From contig DF239395.1 in NCBI GenBank assembly GCA_000507305.1, forward strand, positions 1 to 64,000: DNA of 64,000 nt. The letters run 5' to 3'. The notes under the pieces are model-generated. The model was not told the origin of the DNA. It was given only the letters and a program-made list of their open reading frames with translations, and ran no database searches. Of the stretch, positions 46,780 to 58,778 are shown piece by piece (within the stretch, counting starts at the first letter, position 1; every line of letters begins with the position of its first letter). Origin of the DNA: Breviolum minutum Mf 1.05b.01 (lineage: Eukaryota; Sar; Dinophyceae; Suessiales; Symbiodiniaceae). Position numbers and translations under genes: made by a program.

Positions 46780-46785
46780 CACCAC

Positions 46786-46827
<42 letters not shown>

Positions 46828-46828
46828 G
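46780..46828. repeat. (ATC)n microsatellite
   Basis: About 15 ATC units. The associated poly-Ile frame is not a gene. Confidence 0.9.
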
Positions 46829-47143
46829 CGACCTCCACCCCAATCGAGATGGTCATCGGCCTATATCCATCCACGCGATCAATGCGACTCTTCGCTTCTC
46901 GAACATCCATCAAATGCAAGTGTTGCTCCTGTCGCAGAGCTTGGGAGTGAAAACTGTCCAGTTATCTAATCTACAGAAGGGTGGTCCATTCAACAAAAAC
47001 TTCAAAACCTTCAGCAAAAATTGGCATGGTTTCAAAATACTTATATTTCATGAATTTCATGAGATATTTGCTATTTCGACATATTTCAAGTGGTGCTCCT
47101 TAGATTTTGTTCATCCACCACTTCACAAGCTCCCAATTTGCAC

Positions 47144-47239
47144 CTCGCTACGCAGTTGCCGTTGCTTCTGTTCTTCTTCCCGACGCCGGCTGACATTGTC
47201 AACGCGCACCTGGCTGTTTGTTGCTGCCAAAGGCCAATA
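47144..47239 (-). CDS. Probable 96-nt exon, charged coiled coil
   Basis: An excellent acceptor (GGGTGCTTTTAG) and donor GTGCAA enclose 32 codons in phase 0: YWPLAATNSQVRVDNVSRRR followed by EEEQKQRQLRSE. The second half is strongly helical and charged. Part of the minus-strand coiled-coil series. Confidence 0.5.
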
Positions 47240-47649
47240 CTAAAAGCACCCCCCGTTATGCTAAGGACATCAACATTCTGACCAAGTCTCACCATTGAAA
47301 TTCTGGAACCTTTTAAGGTTAATGTCGAAAAGTGGCAAACGTCTGCGATTTGGAGGTCATTGGTCATTGGTCGTTGGTCAGGGAGTATCAGGTACACATT
47401 ATGGGAATGTATGATATCAAGCAACTAGTCATTGATATGGCTCAACTAAAAACAAACAGCCTCACTTGCAAAAAAAACATGGACATTGAAGATATTCAAA
47501 AACAACTTCAGCATTGATGACTTGAACCACGCATAACCACAGTGGATTTCAAAAACTCGTGCTTTTTGTTGATGGCACAAAATCCCATCCGAAAAGCACA
47601 AACCCCGAAAGGACCAATCCAAGGAGAGTAGACAAAAATTCACAATCTC

Positions 47650-47860
47650 CATTAGCCAACTATGAAAAGACTCCCTTGAAATACAGTTAGCCTCTTGGTA
47701 TCTCTTGGTATCCCGGTTGGTTTGGGGATGTCTTCCAGCTCGGTGTGTTGAATCAAGCGACCTGAAAAAATCAACGCTTTTCCCAGGATTGATTTGTGCC
47801 AACTTAGTCGCTGTCCAATCACCTCCCGGAATTGAACAAACGTATGGGATATATTGGGTC
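47650..47860 (-). CDS. Probable long exon, unrecognised domain
   Basis: After the acceptor CTGCTTGTTCGCAG the frame stays open for about 110 codons: QYIPYVCSIPGGDWTATKLA, QINPGKSVDFFRSLDSTHRA and SRESFHSWLMEIVNF among them. The composition is that of a folded domain. Another minus frame is also open, but this one is better. The 3' border is uncertain (a GTGAAT donor near 47650). No family recognised. Confidence 0.45.
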
Positions 47861-48051
47861 CTGCGAACAAGCAGGACCTAAGGTGGATAATGAAGGTTAA
47901 CAGGGTTCCCTTCATACAAATGAACAGATTGTTGACCTACTAACCTACCCTGTAACCAGGGGTTTTGGCAGGCCCCTAACACCACACATACACAATCATA
48001 CTTTGGAAACAAGTCCTTGCTAAAATGGACAAGAACCCTTAATATGACAAT

Positions 48052-48143
48052 CTAGTTGGTGGTTGCAACCCATTTGAAAAATATTAGTCAAATTGGAAAC
48101 CTTCCCCAAGTAGGGGTGAAAATATTTGAAACCACCACCTAGA
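48052..48143. repeat. MITE-like hairpin repeat, family 1, copy C (best copy)
   Basis: A 92-bp element begins TCTAGTTGGTGGTTGCAACC and ends TTTGAAACCACCACCTAGA. The ends pair over about 25 nt and both carry a terminal CTAG. The centre holds AAATTGGAAACCTTCCCC. No coding capacity. Confidence 0.8.
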
Positions 48144-48248
48144 CCATCTACTTTCAATCTGCTTCACCTTTGCTGTTGGATCACCACCTGCAGTCAACCC
48201 CTAACGGAACAACAACTCCCGGGAATCGCCCATGAAAATCACCTCAAT

Positions 48249-48290
48249 CTCCTGCAAGCGTTTTTCACCTTCCAAACGTCGCTCCTGGCG
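48249..48290 (-). CDS. Possible small charged exon
   Basis: On the minus strand, after a GGGCGCCAG acceptor, ERRLEGEKRLQEIE is followed by a GTGATT donor. The acidic/basic heptad pattern fits the neighbouring coiled-coil exons. The small size makes it tentative. Confidence 0.35.
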
Positions 48291-49080
48291 CCCGTAGTTT
48301 GCCGTAAGAGTTCACTCTTGAACCCTCCAAAAGCATTATTTCTGGGGGAGTTTGAAGTATGTTGAAAAATAAAAAGAAACATCATGGAAAAAATCCCATC
48401 CTACCAAAAAGTGAAACATGATGAAATGGTGCCATTCTTCAACCCTCCCAGCCCCGCATCATAGAAAATTCTGAACAAAAATGAGCGAGTTTTTTGTTTA
48501 CAAACACTCCTCAACATTGCCCATCCACTCAACTTCACCATGGAGCTGGAGGAAATGTATGTAAACAACGCCATTAAAAAAAGTAGCTAAAATCATCCGA
48601 GATGAAAAGCCCAAAACACCTGGAGAGTTGGCAGGTTGGGAGATGACTATGACCGGCCAGTCCGAGTTTTTTGGGCCTTTCTAGGTCTTCCCTGAAAACC
48701 CTTGGTTTACATGTTCCAAAGAATATATTAGACATCAACAAATCCCACAACATGGAGCTCAGATTTGATTTCAAAGAAAGTTACATGATATGTCTTTTTC
48801 CAATACTTGCTAAAAAGATCCTTGGCTCATTAAAATCAACTAGGAAACAACGAGTTATATAACTTTAATTCGCTTGGGCAAGTACTACAAATATATGCTG
48901 CTTTCATGAGATTCCGTCATGATGATGAGATTCCCAACTTGGTTTCACCATCAAATCAGTGGGACACTGGGACACTTGAATGTAACTCCCGGTTCAACCT
49001 AAAGGAATTATGAACTTTGGGGAGAGGATCTAAGTTAGGAGCCCTTTTTTCCACTAAGGACTGAAAAAAAAGTGGCAAAC

Positions 49081-49636
49081 TTCGAAAGCTGCGAAGTTTG
49101 TTGGGTTAATTGCAGCCCTCATCATTCCACGAAGTATGGAGCCTCTTGAAGAAGCTCTGTCTTCTCCTGGCAGACTTTTCTTAGACCGGGAAGTGTCCAA
49201 CCACATTGCAGTTTGTGGCCTTTTCAATGCTGACAATTCCAATGAAAAACAAACACTCAAATCATCTCTCAGAGATTTCGGAAACAAATTGTGCTGTCAT
49301 TTTCCTCATTTCAAGATCATCTTTCCCCCAGCTCCCCAATTCACCAATTTGAAAAAAGGAAGACCCCGTACCTTCATCTGTGACACACGTTCACGGAAGA
49401 CAGCGGTCTTTTCCAGGTTCATGACTTTACGTTCCTCCACAAACCTGCCACGCAAATCCACCATGTTCAAAACAGAGAATGCACCCAAAAGGGGGTAACA
49501 AAAGATACACTCAGATGTTTTTCTGGGGTGATGTCATCGAAAAAAAACTGGAATGGCCGAAGTGTTGCTTGGAAAGACCGCCCCAATCGGCGGTCACATG
49601 GTTCACTCATTGGAACTATGCTCTTTTCGTTGATGT
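49081..49636 (-). CDS. Three minus-strand exons, unrecognised charged protein
   Basis: Exon 49636-49509 (acceptor GATTTCTGCTAG, donor GTATCT): 42 codons with SIVPMSEPCDRRLGRSFQAT and FDDITPEKHLS. Exon 49444-49372 (acceptor GCGTGGCAG, donor GTACGG): FVEERKVMNLEKTAVFRERV. Exon 49229-49081 (acceptor GGAATTGTCAG, donor GTTTGC): LKRPQTAMWLDTSRSKKSLP and GSILRGMMRAAINPTNF. The three do not join directly in phase, so one or more small exons are missing. A long plus-strand frame covers the same DNA (49136-49498) but has no donor; I take it as a shadow, with some doubt. Confidence 0.45.
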
Positions 49637-50288
49637 CTAGCAGAAATCTCAGCAACAAAAACTCAGCAAAAACTAGGGAAACTCCCTTTGTTTCGAAGTA
49701 TCAAAGTTGAAATTTTCAAAACCTGCCAGCACCTGAAACCTGGTTTCAACAAAATTTTTCGCATGGGTTGGGTTCAACCCCCCCCAAGGATGACAATTAC
49801 CATTGGTTTTTGTGTAAGGAATCCCAACCATCCAATCAATCCTTCATTTGCCAAGGGGTAGAATCCAAGGCATAGGGGGATTTTCTTACCCAACTCTTCA
49901 ACTCAAGGAGCCTTTGAAGCCGTTCCTCTTCTGCCATCATCTCTTTGGCATAGTTGGCCTGGTGCTTTGGCAACTTGGAGTCAATGCGTCTGCTGGCAAA
50001 AAACATCATCGGCCGCGGGAGGATTCCATGTTAAACTTCAAGGGGGGTTAAAGTCTTTGGCAATCTCACCTACGAAATTACACCCTGTGCTCAACCTTGA
50101 GGTTAGTTTTCTTTAACTTCTTAAAGCTCCATGGTCATTCTGTGAAATGAGCGCCATGTTCGCTTTTGGGGGTACCTGGATCTTTATTGGAACAACTATA
50201 TTTACCGACTCATGTGGTCCGTGAACAAAAAATTCGCTCCAAATGTTGATGCGCTCTGACTAAGTCATGTCAGGATCAAAAAACCAAC

Positions 50289-50330
50289 CTGCTTCTCTTC
50301 GTGCTCCTTCTCTAACTTCTGCATCAAATC
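50289..50330 (-). CDS. Probable 42-nt coiled-coil exon
   Basis: The acceptor GACGGAGCACAG and donor GTTGGT enclose DLMQKLEKEHEEKQ in phase 0, a canonical heptad pattern. Part of the 45.5-60.6 kb minus-strand series. Confidence 0.45.
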
Positions 50331-51312
50331 CTGTGCTCCGTCCAACGAAGCGAATCAGAAGTGTCACAAGTGGCTTTGGTGATTGGTAAACATCGCTGGA
50401 AAATCTTCGGTTCAACATTCAATGGAGCAAACATTGCCATGTTACAGATATGTTTTAGAATTGGTTTCCAGCTTGGCAGAGATCATGTCATTTCATTCGA
50501 GCCAATCAAACAGTAAAAAAAAACAACTGGCAAATATGACATGTCAAACTTTAAACCTACCTTTAATCGCATGTTTTCTTTGCAAAAAGTGGTGGTTTAA
50601 TGTGGTGCTGTCTCTGCATGGACCTGGGTTGTAAGATGCTTCCTGCCCTTGGCTTTCAATCACACCCCCTATGCCACCTAAAACCCCCGGTTTTTAAGGC
50701 CTTACTAATTAAACCACCATCATCCCCTAATCATCCCTCAATCAATTTAATAGTTGGCCGTATGAATCAAGGGGGTTTTAGGTGGCATTGGCGGAAAACC
50801 TTTGAGAATCTGATACACTGAAAAAAGATACGGTGAAACCACCGATATGTGACTGCGACTCAAATCCCTGTGCCATAGGCCTTGTTTTGTTGGATCTTCT
50901 TGTCCAACACTTCCCTGGCCGATCATGCTGATCTAACATGTACGTGACCACATCCCGAAAACTGCACGTAACGGAACCCATAAAGTGTGGAAGATGATTT
51001 GAACAATCTTACCTTCAGTTTCGTATTAGTCTTAGGGGGGGTGGGGTACCTAATGTCCCCATTCTATCCCATTCTGGGGTTAATGTCCAGAGAAAGAATT
51101 TGTTAGTTGCTTGCGTTGACATGAAACTTGCCGACGTTTTTATGGGTCCGTCCAATCTCTCTAAAATGTTTGAGGTCCTGAGCATGGTTTATGTCTAAAG
51201 TCTTACAAATTGAGCCATCCATAATTTCCAGTCCGATTAAAAAAAACGTCTCAATCGTGGGTTATCTAATTATTCATCTATATAGACATCTAGAACAGGA
51301 ATATTGCTGCAG

Positions 51313-51653
51313 AGTTTTCTGTGGGGTTGAATGCTACAGGACGTTCTTTCCAAGCTGGACAGCCATGGATTTCAGTTCAGACGCAATTTCTCGCTCTAAG
51401 GTCACCGAGTCGACTCAATGCCAACTGGAGTCTTACGGTTTTATTGCGAAAACCATTGGAAGCGGTGAAAATTGGAAATGCTTCTGTTTTGACATTGACT
51501 TGGGGTGCAGAAACATCTGGCCTTTGCTGGGATTCCGGACCTTCAAAATTAATGGCATTTTGTGCTTTTCCCCCTGTCCTGAATAGTTTATGTTGTCATG
51601 TTGTAGCTCCTATCCCTGCAGATCTTCCTCAAAGGAACGGGATTGTCACCTGA
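51313..51653 (+). CDS. Long terminal exon, probable beta-rich secreted or membrane-type domain
   Basis: After a GGAATATTGCTGCAG acceptor the frame runs 112 codons to TGA 51651-51653, the longest well-bounded host exon in the window. It contains alternating hydrophobic strands (GQPWISVQTQFLALRSPSRL, NANWSLTVLLRKPLEAVKIG), two N-x-S/T sites and several Cys, suggesting an extracellular beta-sandwich. No family is recognised. It lies on the strand opposite to the coiled-coil exons. Confidence 0.5.
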
Positions 51654-51853
51654 TGATATGGCACAAATATGCACAAATACTAAACCACCCCTTAACAAAA
51701 ACCGCAGATTCAAGCACTTCATGTCAGTCTGCCAAAATTCATCAAGGAATATTGGTGATACCTTCAAGACACACTAAAACTAGATTCACTGGGCTGCAGC
51801 GCATCTGTTCAAATTTTCAAAGAGAATTTTCTATCAGATTTTGTGTGTGAAAC

Positions 51854-52037
51854 CAGTGTCAATCTTCCCCAACTGAAAGTTCACTGCCACAAGTCCAAAA
51901 ATCTCCCCCAACCTGGAGAGTTTTCCTCGTTCGTCTAGCTGTTTCATCACCAACTCCCTGGTCAAGTCTTTGAGTTGATGGTGGATGATGAGGGAGTTGA
52001 GGGTGGAGCCAAGCCGTATCAATAGGATAATAACCAT
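51854..52037 (-). CDS. Probable exon, helical protein
   Basis: An ATG at 52037-52035 follows an AAAG acceptor-like site. The frame reads STLNSLIIHHQLKDLTRELV, then MKQLDERGKLSRLGEIFGLV, and reaches a GTTTCA donor. A second minus frame is open but Pro/His-rich and unconvincing. Amphipathic helices suggest membership of the coiled-coil gene. Confidence 0.45.
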
Positions 52038-53222
52038 CTTTCAAAGAGGGATGGGATTTGTAAACCCCTTTTAATTGTTGGTAGGTTAAGGGATGGGATT
52101 TATAAACTAACATATCAAATCAATTATCATTGCTTTGTTGAATCAATTTTCAACGAACCTTGGATGGCTAAGAAAATGATTGACCACTGACCACTGGACC
52201 TCTTTCCCCCTAAAATTTACGTATTTTCTTGTGGTCATTTTTGACCAAAGGTAGAATTCACCCATTTTTTGCCAGATTTCTTAGTGAACATGTGGCATCT
52301 GGGCTGATAAAAAGTGTATGATAAGGGATGACTGGATCTAAGTAGAGGCTCGAAACTATCTGACAAATGGTAGTCACTTGGACTGAAGAATATGCATTTG
52401 AGGTGCTGAATATGGTACATTTGGTCTTTTCATGCTTCAAAGCTTCGCTGTATCCCAAATGTATCCCTTCAAGGAGGAAACCTCAGTTCCAACCGAACAA
52501 TGATCTTCAATCAAAATGCGTCCGAAGATCTGAAAAATGCCTTACTGTCTTTGACCATGTTTTTTGTAATTTCGTTGAAGGGTTCAATCTTCGGAATTGA
52601 AAAAAAAAACTTCGTTTGGAGGGAACTTATTGAACTCTCCACTCTCAACTCGGCGAACCGTTGATTCTTGTTCCTTCATATCACTCCAGTTTGCTGTTTG
52701 CTTTTAGAGGACCATTGAATCTCCCAAAGGTTCTTCATTGGTTGAGGGCCAAGTGGTTTCAAACAAAACAAATCCTTTGAAAAGGATCCGTTGCAAAAGG
52801 ATGCCTCCAACCTAGAATTCTGAACCACCAGTTTAAATTCGTTTAACAACTTTAGACTCATCAGAATTGACAACCTCAATCCACGCGAATCGCCCTTGCA
52901 CCTCTTTTTGTCCACCTGGATTTTGGAAGTGCAAGAAACACATCAGCGTTCATTGCAATCTCATGGGATACGCCCAACAAAAACAAAGTGCAAAAAACAC
53001 GACCAGAATATCGCAGGATTCCAACATCAATACAAAGCACCATGCAGAATACGATTCCTCCATGTATCACTGGAGACACAGTTTTTCAGCGTTCATACAT
53101 CGCTGCTCAACTGAATCATGAGAGCCCAATCTGCTTTTCAGTAAAGCTTCAAAAAAAAAGGCCCGACAAGGCGGGGGGGTGGTGTCACTTGATTTTCTCT
53201 GACCTCACTAGTCCCACTCGAC

Positions 53223-53319
53223 CAAAAATATCATGGCCTGTGACATCTTCTCTTGAAGCTGCCCTTCTTTTCTTATTTGGTCTTCATTCTCCTGACGCAA
53301 AGCTGCTGGTTTTGTGCTG
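53223..53319 (-). CDS. Probable 97-nt coiled-coil exon
   Basis: The acceptor GCGAAATCAG and donor GTCGAG enclose STKPAALRQENEDQIRKEGQ followed by LQEKMSQAMIFL. Strong heptad pattern. Two alternative minus frames exist, but the charged-helix frame fits its neighbours. Confidence 0.45.
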
Positions 53320-54572
53320 CTGATTTCGCAGCGTTGGGATTAAGAAATCCTTCAGTTTCCCAAAGAGCCCAAACATGACGCTGGCATTAATGTACAAGTA
53401 TCACTTGTCTCATAAACATCTCCTTCCTGGCAACGCTGCAAACATCATTTCGCTTCCTTACCTTGCTAATCTGTCTATACATATTTCACAGGTTGAGGTC
53501 TCATCAAAACTCGGTGTCGCAACGCAGCACTCCACGCGCATCGATTCCGAGGGGGTTCTCCATCGAATCTTGTGATGATGATTACAAATGCAATAAATGT
53601 CAAATATGCCAGCTTTACATCAAGTCACTTTGGAAAAAATTTGACAAATATCTCATCTATATAGTCGATACTAGTGATAAGCAAACCTGCCATTCATCCC
53701 AACACAATTGGCGGAAGCAGAAGACTGTCCGTGACACCAACCTCCCGCATGTGCAAAAATCGGGGCCGTTTATTCCCTCTGTTGGGGGGAGCAAAACCAT
53801 TCCATCATTCCTCACATCCATGTTAGATTTGTGGTCTCACAGGTCAGAAGTCACTCACATGCCGATTTCGGAAATGTCCATACAGCCATAGCTGCTTGCA
53901 ATTTTTCTCCCTTTTGGTTACACATCTACAGTCATGGCGTTTTGAAAGGGGTAAGGTTTTACGCTCATCTCTCCGATCTACCGCCCCCATGCGCTCCTTG
54001 ACTAGGGAGCTATGCTGTCGTAGTTGACCCTGCGCCAATGGCACCCCCTTCAACCCTTCAACCTTGAAATCCTTGAAAAGATCGTGAAACTTGAAAATGG
54101 TGATCCAACCAAATAAAACATCCAAGTCGTAAAAAACTCCGACGAAAAAAGAAACTGTTGGGTAACATTGTCAAAAGTTCTATGAGTTTAGTAAAGATGT
54201 GAAAACAAATTCCTGGCTGTATTTGTTCAACAACGACAACATCTTTTGAGTCACCTGCTCACTATCCACCGGCTCACTGCGAGGATTTTGTTTCTGGGTC
54301 CGTTCCCTTCAAGATTGCAACCGTAAACCAAGCATTTGCATCTGACATCGACAGTGATGTTTATAGAGGGGATGATATTGAGGAGCAAACTGCTTTGGGG
54401 GGTAGAAAAAGTGATGAAATAGTTTATACTGGGTAACTTGTAAGAAATTCTGTTTGCAGCTTGCAACAATCGTAGCATAGAGAGACCTACAGTAACTTTA
54501 TTGCAGAGAAATGATGATACAATGATACCCATAGCCCGAGTCCCATATAATTAACAATCTAAACTTCGGGAC

Positions 54573-54659
54573 AATCGCTATCCCAAACATGTCAGCCTTC
54601 ATATCAATCTCCATGCGTTTGGCTTCCTTTTCGAAGAGAGACTCCAGCATCGACAAGAA
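54573..54659 (-). CDS. Probable 87-nt coiled-coil exon
   Basis: The acceptor CCCTGCGGTCAG and donor GTCCCG enclose 29 codons, FLSMLESLFEKEAKRMEIDM then KADMFGIAI, phase 0 at both ends. Helical and charged. Confidence 0.45.
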
Positions 54660-55037
54660 CTGACCGCAGGGCAGCTTGAGATGTGACGATTCGTCCGCAA
54701 AAAAAAAGATTGGTAGGCTTCCAAAATATTCAAACATGGTATCACCTTTTGATGATTATATTGTATGTGAAAATCACCAATTGCTACCTTTCTGTCTTTC
54801 CAAAAAGTTCGAAAGAAATAAAAGTGGGAAATGTCCATCCCCAGATCCCATGAAAGCGATTTGGAGTTTTCAACAATGAGATTCGTGAAGGCTTGGTGGC
54901 TGTCATAAACAGCATTGAAAATCATCACTTGATTATCTTTTTTGTAAGCATCACTTGATTATAAGACGCCAAGTTCGATCATCCCAACCAAACCCCAACC
55001 CCCACCCTGCTTGGGAGAAGGTAAAACCTGTTAACTG

Positions 55038-55097
55038 TCACGCCTGGGCGCTTTGTGCTCCTGGTAAGTCGCCTTTCTTGGCATTTTCAGCAATGAC
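55038..55097 (-). CDS. Probable terminal exon of a minus-strand gene
   Basis: After a TTACAAAAAACAG acceptor: VIAENAKKGDLPGAQSAQA and a TGA at 55040-55038. The frame also stays open upstream to about 55172 (ISSLTTATGDYKKQ), so the exon may be longer. If this stop is real, the coiled-coil series comprises at least two genes with a boundary here. Confidence 0.4.
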   Translation of the reverse strand, partial: VIAENAKKGDLPGAQSAQA

Positions 55098-55432
55098 CTG
55101 TTTTTTGTAATCTCCCGTTGCCGTCGTCAACGATGAGATTGTTGGTGGTGGATTTTTTTCAGCGGTGGTAAAAAATGTCGGGTTTTTCAGACTTGAATGA
55201 TGGATTTGGGGTTTTCTGGGCTGATTGAAAGTTGGGAGTTCAGCAAGCAATTCTAGAACTTGGGGTGAGAATTATAGCATTTGCTGCCATTTCGTGTCAG
55301 AATGGTTCAAAAAAAAGATGCCACTATCCAAAAAAGGAAACTTGTCGACTCAAAACCTTTTGCTTGGCGTTTCTGCTATGTGTTTCGGGGAGTTGGCCGA
55401 CTAATTGATTCTTTGGAATTCGATTGGACTCC

Positions 55433-55535
55433 TTGGTGCTTAAAACCACCCATTTGTAAAACATTATATAATCAAATTTGGATCATTTCTCCAGGGATCT
55501 GGGTGAAATTTAAAGAAATGAAACCAAAAGGGCTG
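55433..55535. repeat. MITE-like hairpin repeat, family 1, diverged copy
   Basis: The words AACCACCCATTTGTAAAACA, TTTGGATCATTTCTCCAGGG and GAAATTTAAAGAAATGAAACC keep the order of the family, with diverged ends. Confidence 0.45.
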
Positions 55536-55891
55536 ATTACTTGCAAAATTTTGCAGGATTCAAGTCAAAGGCCAAAAACACCCATTCCAACGCACTGCCC
55601 CGGCTACAAAAAAAGATCAATCGGTACTCAATTGTCAATGCTGCTTGTCATCTCAAAATACCGCCTTAAATGAGAATTGATAGAATCTAATGCGTCAGTA
55701 TATAAATATATTTGCACTGGCGTATATACATGATATATACATTATATGCGTAAATACTATCTAGTTCAAATGCCAATTTTCTGTTTAATCCTGAAAGGAT
55801 TCTGATGTTTTTGATTTCCAAACCTGCCCCCCCCCCAAAAAAAAAAAACATGTCCCAAGACCTTCTCTGAAAAAAGAAAAAATGGTGAAAC

Positions 55892-55975
55892 TTGCCTTTG
55901 CCCTCTCGGCCAAGACTTGGGAAAAACGCTCCTGGATTCGGCAAACAAAAACCTCCGCCCCAAACATCACCAACG
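55892..55975 (-). CDS. Probable 84-nt exon, helical
   Basis: The acceptor CATACGTTACAG and donor GTTTCA enclose LVMFGAEVFVCRIQERFSQV followed by LAERAKA. A second frame (GDVWGGGFCLPNPGAFFPSL) would fit the phase left by exon 56212-56146 better, so the reading frame is not settled. Confidence 0.4.
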
Positions 55976-56145
55976 CTGTAACGTATGTGGCACAGTTGCC
56001 CCTTAACGGTTAAGGGGGACGAGAAAAGATATCCCACCAAACGGGAAGTTGGGAAAACCATGGGCTCAAAAGTGCCCACCTGGGAAAAGGATATGTGAGA
56101 ATTCCCAATTTGTTTGAGGTACCCTTGCCTCGTTGCTTGCCTTAC

Positions 56146-56833
56146 GCTTTTAATCTGTATCCTATGGCAACGTTCTGGCTTTCAAGGTGCTGAAACCTCC
56201 GCACCAAAGTCCCTTGGAAACAAAAAAAATGAAGATGGGTTGGCTTTTTGTGAAGCCAATCTGTTTTTTTTTCAGAAAGCGTTGACGGGATCACGGAGGT
56301 GTATCGTGGTTGGACTACAACAGTAGAAATAGTAATTACTATTGCCGTTTGTGCTGCTGTTGTTACTATGATTATTGTTAGTGTGGCTGTTGTTGTTATT
56401 TTGACTATCATTATTGTTGTTATTGATATTAGCAGTATCGATACTATTGCTGTTATCATTTTCACAAGTGTACCATAATTGTAGTTATTATCATGAGAAC
56501 TATAATCAGTATTATCAATGATCAATATTATGCGAAAATATCATACACACCACCTTGATAAAAACAGATAGCGCAACTCCCACGTATGAATGAAGCACGA
56601 CCTTTACCTGCCTCCATGTTTTGGGATCTGCTTTCACTTCAAGGTGCTTACATAGATCTTTGAAATGATATGTATATATATATATATAGCATGCTTCTGA
56701 GAGACCGCTTGATTGATTGTCACCTGAAAACGCATCCAGATTTCGAATCTGCTTGGTCCTTTCGCTTCTTTTCATAGTGTTCGAAGCGAAGCTGGTGCTT
56801 CTCCTGGTGCCAAAGTGATTGGAGCTGGATAAG
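56146..56833 (-). CDS. Three phase-matched exons of a coiled-coil protein
   Basis: Exon 56833-56724 (acceptor GAAATTGCCAG, donor GTGACA) encodes LIQLQSLWHQEKHQLRFEHY and EKKRKDQADSKSGCVF, ending in phase 2. Exon 56636-56608 (29 nt, acceptor CACCTTGAAG, donor GTAAAGG) encodes ESRSQNMEA, ending in phase 1. Exon 56212-56146 (acceptor GTTTCCAAG, donor GTAAGG) encodes TLVRRFQHLESQNVAIGYRL and ends in phase 2. All three junctions agree in phase. The protein is charged and helical; no family recognised. Confidence 0.55.
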
Positions 56834-57179
56834 CTGGCAATTTCAAAGTCCAGATGAATTGGAAGTGCCTTCTTCATCATGTTTGTTGAAAATCCCATGA
56901 AAAACTTCTATTGTTCTATCATGAGTCTGAATGATCCATTGTATCTCCCAGAATGATCATAGTTTCATCAGGTCACCTAGCATTTTCAGCGGCAAAGGGA
57001 ACAATCATGATGGACAGCTCCCCATGTGGGCCAAGGGAAACTCCATGTCAATACACACCAACCCCACACCTGAAATAATGTCATTTGGGGAGAATCCCTC
57101 TTATGACTACCTTTGGGAGAGTGACGTTGGCATCATAGTTATTCCTTGTTTTGTCCCTTTCAAGCTGTTTTGAGGGCTC

Positions 57180-57480
57180 AATTCCTACACATTTAGCAAT
57201 GGCAAGTTGATTGAAATTTGGAAGAATCCATACAGCTTGAAATGAAGAAATCAAGGACCTTCAAGTCATACCATCTCAAACCAAAACCATCCCCGCCCAA
57301 TCTTCATACCAGCCAGTACCTTCAAGCAATCCGTCTGTTTTTAACCACCCAACCCGGTACACCTTGAGATCACCAGGGATGTGGAAGGACTCAAATGATC
57401 TTATCCTTGGCACAAGAAACACAGATCCTTGATTTGATTAGACAAAAAATGACAAGAAATCCCATGACTTGAAAGGTTGG
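57180..57480. other. No gene seen
   Basis: Ordinary AT-rich intron-like DNA. No frame with coding character, no repeat beyond short homopolymers. Confidence 0.3.
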
Positions 57481-58629
57481 AAATAGCTGCACAAATGTTT
57501 TGATTGCCCTTTGCCAAGCATCCTTAGGTCACATTGGACGTTGGTTGCTTGTTTTTTTCGGCCCGCCGATAGATTTTGGTGGCCCAGGTGTTTCTGTCTT
57601 TAACAGAAGGCAACGACATGGGTTTTGCACCTACGACCTTTCAAGCAATAAGGATGTCATAAAGAGCGTTCTTGCCCAAAAAGTGTACTTATGCCACAAA
57701 GATATTATCTCCCTGAAACTAACATTGCCCCTGAAAATAGGCCCAAAATCACATTTCATCTTCCAAGCATCAATTTTTAGGGGCTTTTGCTGTTAGGTTA
57801 GTTTCAGGGAGGGTAAAATTGATGGTGGGACAGGTCATTAATAGGTGGATCATCATCATAGATGGACTCAGCTTGTGTGATCCCTCAACCCAAATTTACG
57901 GGTGAAGTTCATGAATCTCATCATGAGAAAACGTGTATGGAATTCTAGGAGTTCTCTTTCTTAGGTTTAAACAGTCTATGTCATGAAAATCGTAAGTGAA
58001 CATATATGAATCAATTATAGCCCGCCCTTCTATGAATTTGTAGTGATTGTCTCAAAACAAGGAGATGCTTAGTTGAAAAGATGATTTTTAGATATTTCAG
58101 TGTAAAGTTGGTGATATAGATATCTGTCTCAGAACTTGGTGGCCAGGAGGAAATGGATAGAGGGGCTTTTAGGGGCCCTCTGAAATTTGGCACATTACCC
58201 CTTTCAGGCCTTCTCTAAACCCAGGAATCACATAACCCCTACTATGTACCTGTATCTAAATATCTGTATATATATATATATACAGATATAGATATGAGTG
58301 GGTCCCTATGTACAATACATGTATTTATAAATGTATGGATATATCCAGGCACTGATATTCCATATCTAATCCCTTATCCCCCAAAACACCCACGTTTGCA
58401 GGTCCCCGTGCTGTAAATCCTCTGGCACTAGGCCCAAACGGCGACAGGCCTGGCAGCTTTTGGCCAGAAGATCTTGGAATTACACCCCCAGAAATTTAAC
58501 GAATCGCCCCAACAAAAATAGGCAATCCCAAAAGGAAACTCATCTTCCAACCATCATTTTTCAGGGGCGAGCTGTTAAATTTCGGGGGTGTATCTTGGAG
58601 TTGAATTTTTTGAGGTCAAAAAATCGAGT

Positions 58630-58778
58630 CCCCGAAGACTGACCTGGCAATGAAAATCCACCAGTTGAAGATGGATTTCCTATTGAAAATGCGGATTTTC
58701 CCCTGAAAGGGACCGTTTCAAAAGGAAAGGCGTGTCTTCCAAGTATCATTTTTGAGGGCAAGCTGCTAGTTTTCCGGG
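58630..58778. repeat. MITE-like hairpin repeat, family 2
   Basis: Begins CCCCGAAGACTGACCTGGCA and ends AAGCTGCTAGTTTTCCGGG. The ends are diverged inverted repeats of the family at 23257. The interior carries an additional AAGATGGATTTCC / CGTGTCTTCC pair. Confidence 0.5.

Noticed and set aside
49136-49498. Plus-strand 120-aa ORF
   Set aside because: Overlaps three minus-strand exons with good splice sites. Its 3' half has poor composition. Judged a shadow, with some doubt.
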